Assembly (NCBI RefSeq): GCF_036250695.1
Contig: NZ_CP109427.1
Span: forward strand, 8,184,001-8,248,000
Direction: 5' to 3'
DNA length: 64,000 nucleotides
From: Streptomyces sp. NBC_01497
Lineage (GTDB): Bacteria; Actinomycetota; Actinomycetes; Streptomycetales; Streptomycetaceae
The notes under the pieces were generated by a model. It ran no database searches, was not told the DNA's origin, and worked only from the letters and a program-made list of their open reading frames with translations. Below are positions 9,695 to 18,137 of the stretch, one piece after another (position 1 is the first letter of the stretch; each line of letters opens with the position of its first letter). The translations under genes were made by a program, and so were the position numbers.

Positions 9695-11518
9695 ATGCCG
9701 ATCGACCGCAGAACCTTCCTCAACCGGACCGCCGCGACCGGGGCGGGAGTCGCACTGGCCGGCGGGGCGCTCACCGGGACGGACACGGCCGAGGCCGCAC
9801 CGCTCGGCGGGCACGGCGGCCGGGGCCCGCGCACCACCTCATTGCGCGTGCTCGGCACGACGGACGTGCACGGACATGTGCTGAACTGGGACTACTTCAC
9901 CAACGCCGAGTACGACGACGCCACGCACAACGACGTGGGCCTTGCCAAGGTCGCGACGCTGGTCGAGCAGGCCCGCGAGGAGGCCGGCCGCCACCGCACG
10001 CTGCTCGTCGACGCGGGCGACATCATCCAGGGCACCCAACTCTCTTACTACTACGCCCGGGTGGACCCGATCACCGGGGGGAACGGCAAGAGGCCGCCGA
10101 AACACCCGATGGCCCTGGCGATGAACCACATGAAGTACGACGCGGCCGCCCTCGGCAACCACGAGTTCAACTACGGCATCCCGGTGCTGCGCGCGTTCGA
10201 GGAGCAGTGCGACTTCCCGCTGATCGCGGCGAACGCGCTGGATGCCAAGACCCTCAAGCCCGCCTTCCAGCCCTACGTCGTCAAGCACGTCCGCGTCCCC
10301 GGCGGGCCCGACATCAAGGTGGGCATCCTCGGCCTGACCAACCCCGGCATCGCCATCTGGGACAAGGCCAACGTGCAGGGCAAGATGACGTTCCCCGGTC
10401 TGGTCGAACAGGCGAAGATCTACGTCCCCAAGCTGCGCAGCCTCGGCTGCGACGTCGTTTTCTGCACCGACCACTCGGGCCTGGACGGTTCCACCACCTA
10501 CGGTGACGCGATCCCCTACCCGGAGAACGCCTCGTCACTCGTCGCTGCCCAGGTACCGGGCATCGACGCGATCCTCGTGGGCCACACCCACGTCGAGCGG
10601 CCCTGCACGATCGTCACCAACGAAGAGACCGGTAAGCAGGTCGTACTCTCCGAACCCCTGATGTGGGGCATGCGGCTCAGCGTCTTCGACTTCGACCTCG
10701 AACTGCGCCACGGCCGCTGGGCGGTCACCTCCGTCACGGCGGGCGTACGCAACGCGGACAGCGTCGAGGAGGATCCGCGCGTCGCCTCGCTCGTCAAGGC
10801 GGAGCACGAGGCCGTCGTCACGTACGTCAACCAGATCGTCGGCACCTGCGCCGTCGCGATGAGCGCCACGGAGTCCACGTACAAGGACACCCCGATCATC
10901 GACTTCATCAACCGGGTGCAGACGGACACGGTCACGGCAGGCCTCACGGGCGGCCAGTACGCCGGCCTGCCCGTCCTGTCGGAAGCCTCCTGCTTCTCCC
11001 GCACCGCGGCCATCCCGGCCGGTCAGGTCTCCCTGCGCGACGTGGCGGGGCTCTACGTCTACGAGAACACCCTCGACGCCAAGATCCTCACGGGCGCCCA
11101 GGTCAAGGACTACCTGGAGTGGTCCGCCCAGTACTACGTGCAGACGGCCGCGGGAGCCCCGGTCGACGTCACGAAGATCACCAATGCCGACGACATCCCG
11201 GACTTCAGCTACGACGTGCTGAGCGGGGTCTCCTACGACATCGACATCGCGCAGCCCGTGGGATCGCGCATCGTGGGCCTCACCCACGGCGGCGCCCCCG
11301 TCGACCCGGCCGCCTCCTTCGTGCTGGCGGTCAACAACTACCGCTCCGGTGGCGGCAGTGGCTACCCGCATGTCGCCACCGCCCAGTCGGTCTGGTCGAG
11401 CAGCGACGAGATCCGCAACACGATCATCGCCTGGGTGCAGGCCAAGGGCACCATCGACCCGTCGTCCTTCGGCGGCGACGCCTGGCGGCTGACCCGTGAC
11501 GGGGCGCCCCTGTTCTGA
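9695..11518 (+). CDS. Tat-exported 5'-nucleotidase / 2',3'-cyclic phosphodiesterase
   Basis: This 607-residue protein belongs to the UshA/CpdB family, which hydrolyses extracellular nucleotides. A twin-arginine signal (DRRTFLN at 4-10, hydrophobic core, AEAAP near 33) is followed by the metallophosphatase domain with TTDVHGH (D57, H59), VDAGDIIQGT, ALGNHEFNYG and VGHTHVE. The C-terminal 5'-nucleotidase domain begins near residue 370, with the substrate-pocket motif YRSGGGSGYP near 550. The ATG at 9695 has AGGAG nine bases upstream and immediately precedes the signal peptide. Its divergent neighbour is also an exported phosphoesterase. Confidence 0.93.
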   Translation: MPIDRRTFLNRTAATGAGVALAGGALTGTDTAEAAPLGGHGGRGPRTTSLRVLGTTDVHGHVLNWDYFTNAEYDDATHNDVGLAKVATLVEQAREEAGRHRTLLVDAGDIIQGTQLSYYYARVDPITGGNGKRPPKHPMALAMNHMKYDAAALGNHEFNYGIPVLRAFEEQCDFPLIAANALDAKTLKPAFQPYVVKHVRVPGGPDIKVGILGLTNPGIAIWDKANVQGKMTFPGLVEQAKIYVPKLRSLGCDVVFCTDHSGLDGSTTYGDAIPYPENASSLVAAQVPGIDAILVGHTHVERPCTIVTNEETGKQVVLSEPLMWGMRLSVFDFDLELRHGRWAVTSVTAGVRNADSVEEDPRVASLVKAEHEAVVTYVNQIVGTCAVAMSATESTYKDTPIIDFINRVQTDTVTAGLTGGQYAGLPVLSEASCFSRTAAIPAGQVSLRDVAGLYVYENTLDAKILTGAQVKDYLEWSAQYYVQTAAGAPVDVTKITNADDIPDFSYDVLSGVSYDIDIAQPVGSRIVGLTHGGAPVDPAASFVLAVNNYRSGGGSGYPHVATAQSVWSSSDEIRNTIIAWVQAKGTIDPSSFGGDAWRLTRDGAPLF

Positions 11519-12053
11519 CGGCTTGACGCCCGACTCGGCGTCGGCTTCCGTGACACGCGCCGGTGGGCCCCGTCCTGTGTGCGGGAGGTGCCCATCGGGG
11601 CGGTGCGGTCGGGGCGGTGCGCTGGGGGCTGCGGCGACCGGGGCGGCTGCGACGCGGGCTGTCAGCCGGCTGAGCATTTCTACGGGCTCCGCAGCACGAT
11701 GTCCGCAACCGGTGTGACCTGAGCGCGCTCGGCCGGGCCCGCACACCGTGGCGGTGTGCTGGGGGACGGGCGCCTGGGCGCCGGCGCCGGCCCTCGGTAC
11801 GGCACGACCAGCCGCATCACGTACGGCCGTTGGGGCAACCGGCCCTATGTGAGGCCGAGGCGTTGCCAGACGTCCCCGACCCGGGACGCGCGTGGACGAG
11901 GTGCCCCGGCGGGTGCTGAGGCGGACGGGATGCCGTGTTCCGGTGTGCCCGACGGCGGCCCGGAACGCACCTCCGCCGGGCCCTCTGCGGCGGGCCCACG
12001 GGACACCGCGCAGGCGTGCGCCCTGCGACCGGGATCGGGAGGCGGGGTGCGGG
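11519..12053. other. Gap between convergent genes
   Basis: No gene is supported in these 535 bases. Several G/C-rich self-complementary tracts occur (for example GGCGCCTGGGCGCC near 11770), which may act as termination signals, but none is a clean terminator. Confidence 0.5.
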
Positions 12054-12344
12054 TCAGAAGGGCTGGGCGCCGTTGCCCCGGATGGTGAATTCGCCGGTGC
12101 TCGGGTCGCCTCCACTGATCAGGAACTCGGCCGCGCTGTCGCCGATGAGGAGGTGCGGCTGGTCGGCACTCTCGATCGTCCAGCCCTCCCTCGCGGGGAC
12201 GCTCAGGCGGCCGTCCCACGATGTGGGTCCCGGCAGGTGGTCCTTGCCGACCTGCACGTACTCGATGTGCTGGCGCATGTCGACTTCGGCTTCGATCTCC
12301 CGCGCGTTGACGAGGACGACGGCGTTACCCGTGTATGACTTCAT
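12054..12344 (-). CDS. Small conserved protein, DUF4873-like
   Basis: This 96-residue protein shows alternating beta-strand-type sequence: MKSYTGNAVVLVNAREIEAEVDM, then a central SWDGRLSVP and a C-terminal FTIRGNGAQPF. The pattern 'YxGxAxVxVxGxEIxxxV ... WxGRLxxP' recalls the small DUF4873 domain seen in actinobacterial proteins, but that assignment rests on pattern memory. The ATG at 12344 is chosen because the recognisable sequence begins there; in-frame ATGs at 12362 and 12368 are alternatives. The gene stands alone and is convergent with the nucleotidase gene. Function unknown. Confidence 0.7.
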   Translation of the reverse strand: MKSYTGNAVVLVNAREIEAEVDMRQHIEYVQVGKDHLPGPTSWDGRLSVPAREGWTIESADQPHLLIGDSAAEFLISGGDPSTGEFTIRGNGAQPF

Positions 12345-12845
12345 AGATCCAGTGTGCGCCATATTCAACCGTTATGACCCTCGTCGGAGTCGGCTCGACA
12401 CGCTGCGTCCACGCGACCCCCCGTGGTGAGGGGATGAGGCGCACCGCGGCAGGACCGCATCCCGGCTCGGGGGCTCCAGGAGTCACGCAGGGCCGGGCGG
12501 AACGACGACCCGGCCCGGCTGAACGGGGCCACCGACACCGCGACGCTCCGTGGCCCGCCCGCCAGGATCTTAAGGCCCCGGGCCCCCGCCGGTCAGGAAT
12601 CGCTCTGCGTCAGTCGGTGTGGACAAGCTCCGGCGCCGCGTGGCGCGCAACGCGGCGGGCCGGGCGCGGGCCGTCCCTCCGGTCCGCTGGGTGTACCGCG
12701 CAATTCGGGTGTCCTCGGGGCGAACCCCGCCCGCCTGCGGGAGGGAAGCGTCCACCTCTTGAAGACCTCGTGACGGGTCTGTGTGCAACGGAGTTGGGGT
12801 GGTCTCGCCTGCGTCGACCCCCCAGGACACACCCTGTAGGCTCGT
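12345..12845. other. Gap without a supported gene
   Basis: Nothing recognisable is present in about 500 bases upstream of the TetR operator. Open frames on both strands lack domain-like sequence. Confidence 0.45.
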
Positions 12846-12863
12846 ATTGAGTGATCACTCAAT
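12846..12863. promoter_or_regulatory. Perfect 18-bp palindromic TetR operator
   Basis: ATTGAGTGATCACTCAAT is a perfect palindrome ending 14 bases before the GTG start of the TetR gene. Its place and symmetry fit an autoregulatory TetR operator that blocks the promoter or the ribosome binding site (GAGAGGGG at 12864-12871). Confidence 0.8.
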
Positions 12864-12877
12864 TGAGAGGGGTTTTG

Positions 12878-13597
12878 GTGGCGGACGGACAGCGTCGGAG
12901 CCAGGATGGCGGGGGGCGCGGCAGGTCCGCGCGTCGGACACCTGATGCCGAGGGAACCCGCGAGCGGATCATGGACGCGGCGCAACGACTGTTCGCCGAG
13001 GGCGGCTTCGACGCCACCTCGACGGCGAGTGTGGCCACGGTGGCGGACGTACCCGCCGGGCTGGTGTTCTACTACTTCCCGACCAAGCGGGACCTCCTCA
13101 TGGCGGTGGTGCGGGAACGCGCCTACCGGGGGAGTCTGCCCCAGGTGATCGCCGAGGGAGGCGGAGAGGAGCCCGAGGAAATTCTGCGGCGCGCGGTCGA
13201 GGAGCTGGCGCGGGTGTTCAACCTCCACCGGGACACTCAGGTGATCTTGTACCGTGAGGCTCACACCCACCCGGAAATACAGGAGTTGGCTTCGGGGTTG
13301 GTGGCCTCCTCCACCGGGGACCTGGCCGGTCTCCTGGCAGCCCTGCCGGGGGTGCGAGCTGATGCCGACGGCAGGGCGGCGGCTGCTCGTCTCGTGGTCA
13401 GCGGCCTGCTGATGGACAACTTCCTGCAGCCGGAGGGGGTGGACCCGGCCCGGTTCGAACCGGCGGTGCGGCTGCTCGCCGCCGCCGTGAGCGGTGCTGC
13501 ACGCCCCTGGGGAGACGATGGGCTGCCCGACGCGTCCGCAGCCGGGGCGGGGCCGGCTCCCGCAGCCCCCGCGCCGGTGGGCGGGAACCCGGCGTAG
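12878..13597 (+). CDS. TetR-family regulator
   Basis: This 239-residue regulator has its DNA-binding domain at about residues 22-68 (GTRERIMDAAQRLFAEGGFD ... VADVPAGLVFYYFPTKRDLL) and a TetR ligand domain after it. The last ~30 residues are a low-complexity Ala/Pro tail. GTG at 12878 is preferred because GAGAGGGG precedes it at the right spacing; a GTG at 12851 would put the operator inside the gene. The likely target is itself, and possibly the NmrA-like gene 260 bases downstream on the same strand, although no second copy of the operator is seen there. Confidence 0.9.
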   Translation: MADGQRRSQDGGGRGRSARRTPDAEGTRERIMDAAQRLFAEGGFDATSTASVATVADVPAGLVFYYFPTKRDLLMAVVRERAYRGSLPQVIAEGGGEEPEEILRRAVEELARVFNLHRDTQVILYREAHTHPEIQELASGLVASSTGDLAGLLAALPGVRADADGRAAAARLVVSGLLMDNFLQPEGVDPARFEPAVRLLAAAVSGAARPWGDDGLPDASAAGAGPAPAAPAPVGGNPA

Positions 13598-13856
13598 GTC
13601 CCGCTTCAAGGGCCCCGGCCGTGGTGGGAGGAATCGCGCACCGCGCTGATTCCGACGGCAGCCCGGGCGCCGGTCGTTGAAGGAAGGCCACGGCGGGCGG
13701 GCGGTCCGCGGCTCCGGGCTGCCCGGGACCCACGCGTGGCGCCACACCAACTGCGTCGGCCGACGATCCGTCGACGAACCGCATCGCGTCCTTCACCGGC
13801 CGCAACCCGTAACAGGAGTGCCGCGACCAACAGCGGCACGTGAGGAAAGGACATTC

Positions 13857-14747
13857 ATGCCTGAGAAGAATCGCCCCACGGTGGCTGTCACCGGGGTCAC
13901 CGGGGCACTGGGCAGTCGGATCGCAGCACGGCTCGCCGACCACGGAGTACCCCAACTCCTCGTCGGACGCAGCCCGGAGCGCATACCCGAGCTGCCGGGC
14001 GCCCGGCGTCGGGGCCCGGCCGCCTACGGTGACGCGTCGGACATGCGCACGGCACTTCAGGGCGCGTCGACGCTCATCCTCGTCTCAGGACACCGCACGG
14101 GACGCCGACTTGAGGAACACGCCACCGCGGTCGAGGCCGCGATCGCGGTCGGCGTGGAGAGGGTCCTGTACGTGTCCCTCGTCGGCGCGGCGCCCACCGC
14201 CACGTACCTCAACGCCCGTGACCAGTGGCTGACCGAACAGTATCTGGCGGGAGCCGGGATCCGTCACACGGTGTTGCGGGCGGGCTTCTACACGTCGACG
14301 CCCGCCGCTCTCGCGGACGAGGAGTTCGTCGTACGGGGCTCCGGTGGCACCGGCCGCGCGGCCTTCGTCACTCACGACGACATCGCCGCCGTGATCGCGG
14401 CCGTGGCCCTCGACGACGGTCCCCGCTCCGAGCACGACGGCGCGATCCTTGAGATCACCGGGCCGGAGGCGCTCACCCTGGACGAGGCGGTCACCCGCAT
14501 CGCCGCGGCCACGGGCCGGCCCTACCGCTACGAACCCGAGACCCTTGAGGAAGCCTTCGCGCGGCGGTGGCGACTGGGCATCAGCGGCCAGCAGATCGAG
14601 ACCTGGATCTCGTGGTACCAGGCGATCGCGAAGGGCGAGGTCGCCGCGGTCTCCGACGTCGTCCACCGGCTCACCGGTGCACCGGCGACCCCGATCTCGG
14701 ATGCGGCGTGGTGGCCCTCGCCGAACACCGCGCGCGGCGTTCGCTGA
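13857..14747 (+). CDS. NmrA-like NAD(P)H-binding reductase
   Basis: This 296-residue atypical short-chain dehydrogenase starts with a Rossmann nucleotide-binding motif (VAVTGVTGALGSRIAARLAD, consensus TGxxGxxG, at about residues 9-28). The region GVERVLYVSLVGA followed by TVLRAGFYTS matches the NmrA/NAD(P)H-binding group (SDR_a5), quinone reductase-like proteins or redox sensors. The Tyr-x3-Lys catalytic pair of classical SDRs is not evident, so a sensor role is possible. GAGGAAAGG lies six bases upstream of the ATG. It follows the TetR gene. Confidence 0.88.
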   Translation: MPEKNRPTVAVTGVTGALGSRIAARLADHGVPQLLVGRSPERIPELPGARRRGPAAYGDASDMRTALQGASTLILVSGHRTGRRLEEHATAVEAAIAVGVERVLYVSLVGAAPTATYLNARDQWLTEQYLAGAGIRHTVLRAGFYTSTPAALADEEFVVRGSGGTGRAAFVTHDDIAAVIAAVALDDGPRSEHDGAILEITGPEALTLDEAVTRIAAATGRPYRYEPETLEEAFARRWRLGISGQQIETWISWYQAIAKGEVAAVSDVVHRLTGAPATPISDAAWWPSPNTARGVR

Positions 14748-15195
14748 GCCCGGCGGCCGGCCTCCAGGGGCTCATACTGCTGATCCTTCTTTGTCGCCCG
14801 GGGCAATGGGCGGCCGTTCCTTCACACGCCGAGGCAGCGGAGCATCGTCGTGTGAAGCAACGGCCGCGGTCCCGCCCAGCCCGGCTTGCGCCGGTCCCTC
14901 CGACGCGGGGAGCGTCAAGAGCACTGCCCCACGTTCGTGTGGCGCTCCCCTACTGCTCCACACCAGGGCTCCCGCGCCAGTGAGCATCGTCGGGTCTGCG
15001 CGCCGGCCGGTGGCGCGGTCACCCACTGGCCCGGTATGTACGGCGCGACGAGAGCGACCGCTCTCCGTCGCTTCGCAGTCGGACATCACGAAGCGTGGAG
15101 AGCGGTCGCGTCACGTGTGACAAAACGCCGGGGGTCTCGGCGGTCTGCATGGCCCGCGGTGGTGTGCGTCCGGGGCCGGGATGCCTCCGGCTTGC
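14748..15195. other. Convergent gap with hairpins
   Basis: No gene is supported. An eight-bp inverted repeat (TTCACACG at 14821-14828, CGTGTGAA at 14849-14856) lies 74 bases after the reductase gene, and a larger hairpin follows at 15054. A minus-strand frame (14772-15089) is open but has no recognisable domain. Confidence 0.5.
15054..15109. terminator. Large two-part hairpin between convergent genes
   Basis: GCGACCGCTCTCC (15054-15066) pairs perfectly with GGAGAGCGGTCGC (15097-15109). Inside that, CGCTTCG (15069-15075) pairs with CGAAGCG (15089-15095), leaving a small asymmetric bulge and a 13-base loop. The 20 base pairs would form a very stable RNA hairpin read from either strand. It lies between a plus-strand gene end (14747) and a minus-strand gene end (15196). 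Confidence 0.65.
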
Positions 15196-15489
15196 TCAGC
15201 CGGTCTGACCCGGATCGTTGGGATGCGACTGCAAAGCGGTGATCACCGCGGTCGCCCAGGGCCAGAGGGGCAGGCTCCCCAGGACCTTCTCCCGCAACTC
15301 CACCTCGTCGTCGGCGCGCCATACGCCGATGGTGCGGAGCTCTCCGACCGGGCGCCAGAGACGGACCAGGTGGGATTCAGCGGCAAGCTCTTTGGCCCGC
15401 ACGGCTTCGGCGGCGCGGCGCCGGTCGACTTCTGCCGGATCGGTCCCCTCGGGCACATTGGCGGTCAGCTCGACCAGGAACTCCTTCAT
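15196..15489 (-). CDS. Muconolactone delta-isomerase-like protein
   Basis: This 97-residue protein reads as a member of the muconolactone isomerase (CatC, MIase) family. MKEFLVELTANVPEGTDPAEVDRRRAAEA at the start, HLVRLWRPVGE in the middle and LGSLPLWPWATAVITALQSHPND at the end align with the usual ~90-residue enzyme. CatC isomerises muconolactone to 3-oxoadipate enol-lactone in catechol degradation. No other catechol-pathway gene is nearby, so the substrate may differ. The ATG at 15489 begins the conserved sequence; an ATG 18 bases further upstream would add six residues. Confidence 0.85.
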   Translation of the reverse strand: MKEFLVELTANVPEGTDPAEVDRRRAAEAVRAKELAAESHLVRLWRPVGELRTIGVWRADDEVELREKVLGSLPLWPWATAVITALQSHPNDPGQTG

Positions 15490-15827
15490 GGCCTCTTCCT
15501 CTCTCATGTTCTCGGGCGTTCTCGGGTCGTGTTCACTCAGGGACAGGCAGGACAGGCAGGACGTGCTGATCGCCTGCGTCGGCCTTTCCCGACTGCCGCC
15601 CGCGGCTCGGGGTTGTCCGGGTCACCGTGACGGCCCGTCAACCGGCCGGACCGGCAGCGTGAGGGGGAAGATCCAGGTCGACCGACGCGGCGCGCGCGAC
15701 GCTGGACGTCGCCGGGGACCCGCTTCGGCGACGACGTGGCCATCGCCGGCACGGCGGGCCTCCGGAGGAACCGGGGTTCCTCACCTGACGGCCCCGACGG
15801 CGCTCCCGTGCGGGCGGACGCTCTCGA
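15490..15827. other. Gap without a supported gene
   Basis: About 340 bases with no convincing coding sequence. A short GGACAGGCA direct repeat is seen near 15541-15560. Confidence 0.45.
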
Positions 15828-16706
15828 TTACTGGGCGGTGTTCGCGGTGCGGTAGAAGTCGGCCCCGGTGAAGTCGGCCCGGAGGCCGAGTTCCGCAGCG
15901 ACCGCGGTGATGACGGCGGCGCCGAAGGCCGGGTCGACCTGGCCGTCGGTGGTGAAATGCGGGGCGATGAACTTCGCGTAGTGCGCGCGGACTTCGTCCG
16001 CGGTGTGCCCGCCGAGGAACGTCTGCAGGTGACGTACCGTGGTGTCGGGATCGTTCTGGATCACCTGCAGGGCGCGCCGGTGGGCTCGTACGACAGCCTG
16101 CACCGCGGGGCCGTCCGGGTCGACGTAGGTGGGATCGACGGCCACGCCCACCGTGGGGACCTGGAAGTGATCACCGACGAAGGCCAGGACCTGCCAGCCG
16201 TTTTCGGCGGCCACCGCCTCCGGCGCCATGGTGTCGCCCACCACGGCGGCGTCGATCTCGCCGTCGCGCAGCCGGCGCAGGTCCATGCTGTAGTCGCCGG
16301 GCGGGCGGACGAGGGTGTGGAGGTCGCGGTCGGGGTCGAGGCCGGCCTGGCGCAGGATGATCCGGGTGAAGACCCCGGGGCCGGTGTGGGGCGGGTGTAC
16401 CGCGAGCCGTCGTCCGGCGAGGTCGGCCAGGGAGGTCAGCCCTGGGCGGGCGAGGAACCAGAACAGTGGCCGGTCGGTGTTGACGTTGAGTGCGACCCAG
16501 GGGATGCCACCACTCAGTCGGGACAGCAGTGTCCGGCCGAGCCCGATGGTGGCGCACCGGCGCAGTCGCTCCGGGTCCCAGGTGCAGCCGTCGCGCAGCG
16601 AGACGTGCACGCCCTCGTCGGCATAGAAGTCCTGCTGGTCGGCGATGTAGGTGACCAGTTCCTCGTGCGGTCCCCGCCCGACGTAGGCCAGATCGATCGT
16701 GTGCAT
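15828..16706 (-). CDS. Cytosolic NMT1/THI5-like protein
   Basis: This 292-residue protein has the type II periplasmic-binding fold of the NMT1/THI5 family: an opening YVGRGPHEELVTYIADQQDFYADEGVHV, then LADLAGRRLAVHPPHTGPGVFTRIILRQAGLD and DLRRLRDGEIDAAVVGDTMAPEAV. Relatives are usually lipoproteins that bind thiamine precursors, nitrate or sulfonates for ABC import. Here there is no signal peptide or lipobox and no transporter gene alongside, so it probably works in the cytoplasm as an enzyme or sensor. AAGGA precedes the ATG at 16706; an in-frame ATG at 16853 would give an odd, unconserved extension. Confidence 0.8.
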   Translation of the reverse strand: MHTIDLAYVGRGPHEELVTYIADQQDFYADEGVHVSLRDGCTWDPERLRRCATIGLGRTLLSRLSGGIPWVALNVNTDRPLFWFLARPGLTSLADLAGRRLAVHPPHTGPGVFTRIILRQAGLDPDRDLHTLVRPPGDYSMDLRRLRDGEIDAAVVGDTMAPEAVAAENGWQVLAFVGDHFQVPTVGVAVDPTYVDPDGPAVQAVVRAHRRALQVIQNDPDTTVRHLQTFLGGHTADEVRAHYAKFIAPHFTTDGQVDPAFGAAVITAVAAELGLRADFTGADFYRTANTAQ

Positions 16707-16932
16707 GAACGTGTTCCTTACGAGGTGACGGTGTGCCGGTTTCGGCCCGGCCGTCGGCCGGACGGGGACGGCAATGGCCCCGTGCGCGGGCAGGGTGGTG
16801 GGAGACGTCAGTGGGCGACGTCGGTACAGGGACAACGACCCATGCACATTCATCCGTGCGCAACCGCAACACGGAGGAAGGACAGGTCGGTCGGTTGGCG
16901 GCCCCCACGGTGACGTCCGCGTTCTGCCCGCC

Positions 16933-16970
16933 ACCATGGAAACTCTGAATACTCATCTGGTTTCCATGGT
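16933..16970. repeat. 11-bp perfect inverted repeat
   Basis: ACCATGGAAAC (16933-16943) and GTTTCCATGGT (16960-16970) are perfect complements around 16 A/T-leaning bases. It lies within the presumed leader of the NMT1/THI5-like gene, 227 bases before its start, and could be an operator or an RNA hairpin. Confidence 0.65.
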
Positions 16971-17081
16971 GACGATCCTGGCTTCCCCTCCTTGTGCTGT
17001 CAAGGCGCGCGGGGCTAGCGGGGCCCGAGGCCTGCGGGGTCAACTGACCGTCCGCGCCAGGTATATGAGCAGTGATGTGGG

Positions 17082-17104
17082 TTGATCACGTGATACGTGA
17101 TCAA
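17082..17104. promoter_or_regulatory. 9-bp inverted-repeat operator with candidate minus-strand promoter
   Basis: TTGATCACG and CGTGATCAA flank a five-base spacer (TGATA), a perfect 9+9 inverted repeat typical of TetR or GntR sites. On the minus strand, TGATCA (17088-17083) sits 17 bases from TATACC (17065-17060). A weak sigma-70-type promoter there would drive the NMT1/THI5-like gene with the operator over its -35 box. The promoter call is tentative. Confidence 0.6.
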
Positions 17105-17234
17105 GGGCTGGTCGGGTGGCGCCGGAAGTTGACGGGCACGCCGGCCGGCCGCGCATGGAACGGACCGCGGGTCGGCCGCACAGGTTGGAAGGCCCGGACG
17201 ACGGGTGCACCGGTGATGCGGACGCGACCGCGAC

Positions 17235-17264
17235 GAAGGCCCGCACCGATGGGCGCGGGCCTTC
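17235..17264. terminator. Intrinsic terminator-like hairpin
   Basis: GAAGGCCCGC (17235-17244) and GCGGGCCTTC (17255-17264) form a perfect 10-bp stem with a 10-base loop, the form of many Streptomyces terminators. No annotated gene ends just before it on either strand. Confidence 0.65.
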
Positions 17265-17460
17265 CGGAGTTCGACGTGCCCCGCTCCTGGCCGACCGGAG
17301 CAGCCGACGCCCGCCCGCCTCTGCCGTTGGTGAGCCCGCGGTGTCCACGTCCCGGTCCCGGGAGGCGGACACCGCACGAGGAAGAACAGGCGCCGGCACC
17401 GCCCGGCTCACGGACGGCCCTGCCGGTCGCCACGGACCCTGATGCGGTACGAAGTCAGGT

Positions 17461-18081
17461 GTGAACGAACAGACTCAGCCCGCGACCGTCCGCGTGTTCA
17501 TCGCCCTCGCGCCGCCCGACCACGCCAAGGAGGAGTTGGCCCGGGAACTGCGCCCCGCTTATGCCACACACCCGCACATGAGGTGGAACCGGATCGAGGA
17601 CTGGCACATCACTCTGGCGTTCCTGGGAGAGCTGCCGGCCGAGACGGTGCCGCTCCTCGGCGCGCCCCTGGCGGGCGTCGCGGCGGGCCACCGGCCGCCG
17701 GGGCTGGCACTGCTCGGCAGCGGGAACTTCGACGACCGGGTGCTGTGGAGCGGGATCGACGGAGACCTCGAAGAACTGCACGTGCTCGCGGCCGACGTGC
17801 GGAGCGCCGTCAAGGAATGCGGTGTCGCCTTCGAGGACCGGACCCTGCGTCCCCATCTGACCTTGGCCCGCGCCCGCCGGGGAGACCGGACCTCGGCAGG
17901 AGAGATCGCCGAGGGTTTCGCCGGGTTCACCGGCCGCGGATGGTCCGCCGAACGACTGCACCTGGTCGGCAGCAACCCCCTGCGCGGTGGCGGACCGATC
18001 CGCTACCGCGACATCGAGGCCTGGCCGTTCGGCGACGGGATCGCCGCCGGATCGCACACGGACCGACGGCGGCCCGGATGA
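17461..18081 (+). CDS. thpR: RNA 2',3'-cyclic phosphodiesterase
   Basis: This 206-residue member of the 2H phosphoesterase superfamily has both catalytic H-x-T motifs, DWHITLAFLG (H49, T51) and RPHLTLAR (H132, T134), in the order and spacing of ThpR/LigT. These enzymes hydrolyse 2',3'-cyclic phosphate ends of RNA to 2'-phosphates and can show weak 2'-5' RNA ligase activity. FIALAPPDHAKEEL at the start and VGSNPLRGGGPIRYRDIEAWPF near the end also fit. Translation starts at GTG 17461. It is convergent with the hydrolase gene 56 bases away. Confidence 0.9.
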   Translation: MNEQTQPATVRVFIALAPPDHAKEELARELRPAYATHPHMRWNRIEDWHITLAFLGELPAETVPLLGAPLAGVAAGHRPPGLALLGSGNFDDRVLWSGIDGDLEELHVLAADVRSAVKECGVAFEDRTLRPHLTLARARRGDRTSAGEIAEGFAGFTGRGWSAERLHLVGSNPLRGGGPIRYRDIEAWPFGDGIAAGSHTDRRRPG

Positions 18082-18137
18082 ACGTGAGCACCTCGGGGCG
18101 CGAGTCCGGTCCTCGCCGTCCCGCGCCGAGGCCGCTG

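Larger units (their letters stand above)
16707..17460. other. 754-base gap with two inverted repeats and a terminator
   Basis: No gene is supported. The region holds an 11-bp inverted repeat (16933-16970), a 9-bp operator-like repeat (17082-17104), a possible minus-strand promoter inside it and a terminator-like hairpin (17235-17264), listed separately. Confidence 0.55.

Noticed and set aside
14772..15089. Minus-strand 105-codon frame in the reductase/isomerase gap
   Set aside because: No ribosome binding site or recognisable domain, and it contains the large hairpin and inverted repeats better explained as non-coding.
16707..16937. TPP riboswitch before the NMT1/THI5-like gene
   Set aside because: No CUGAGA core or GGAUAAUGCC-like element is present on the minus strand.
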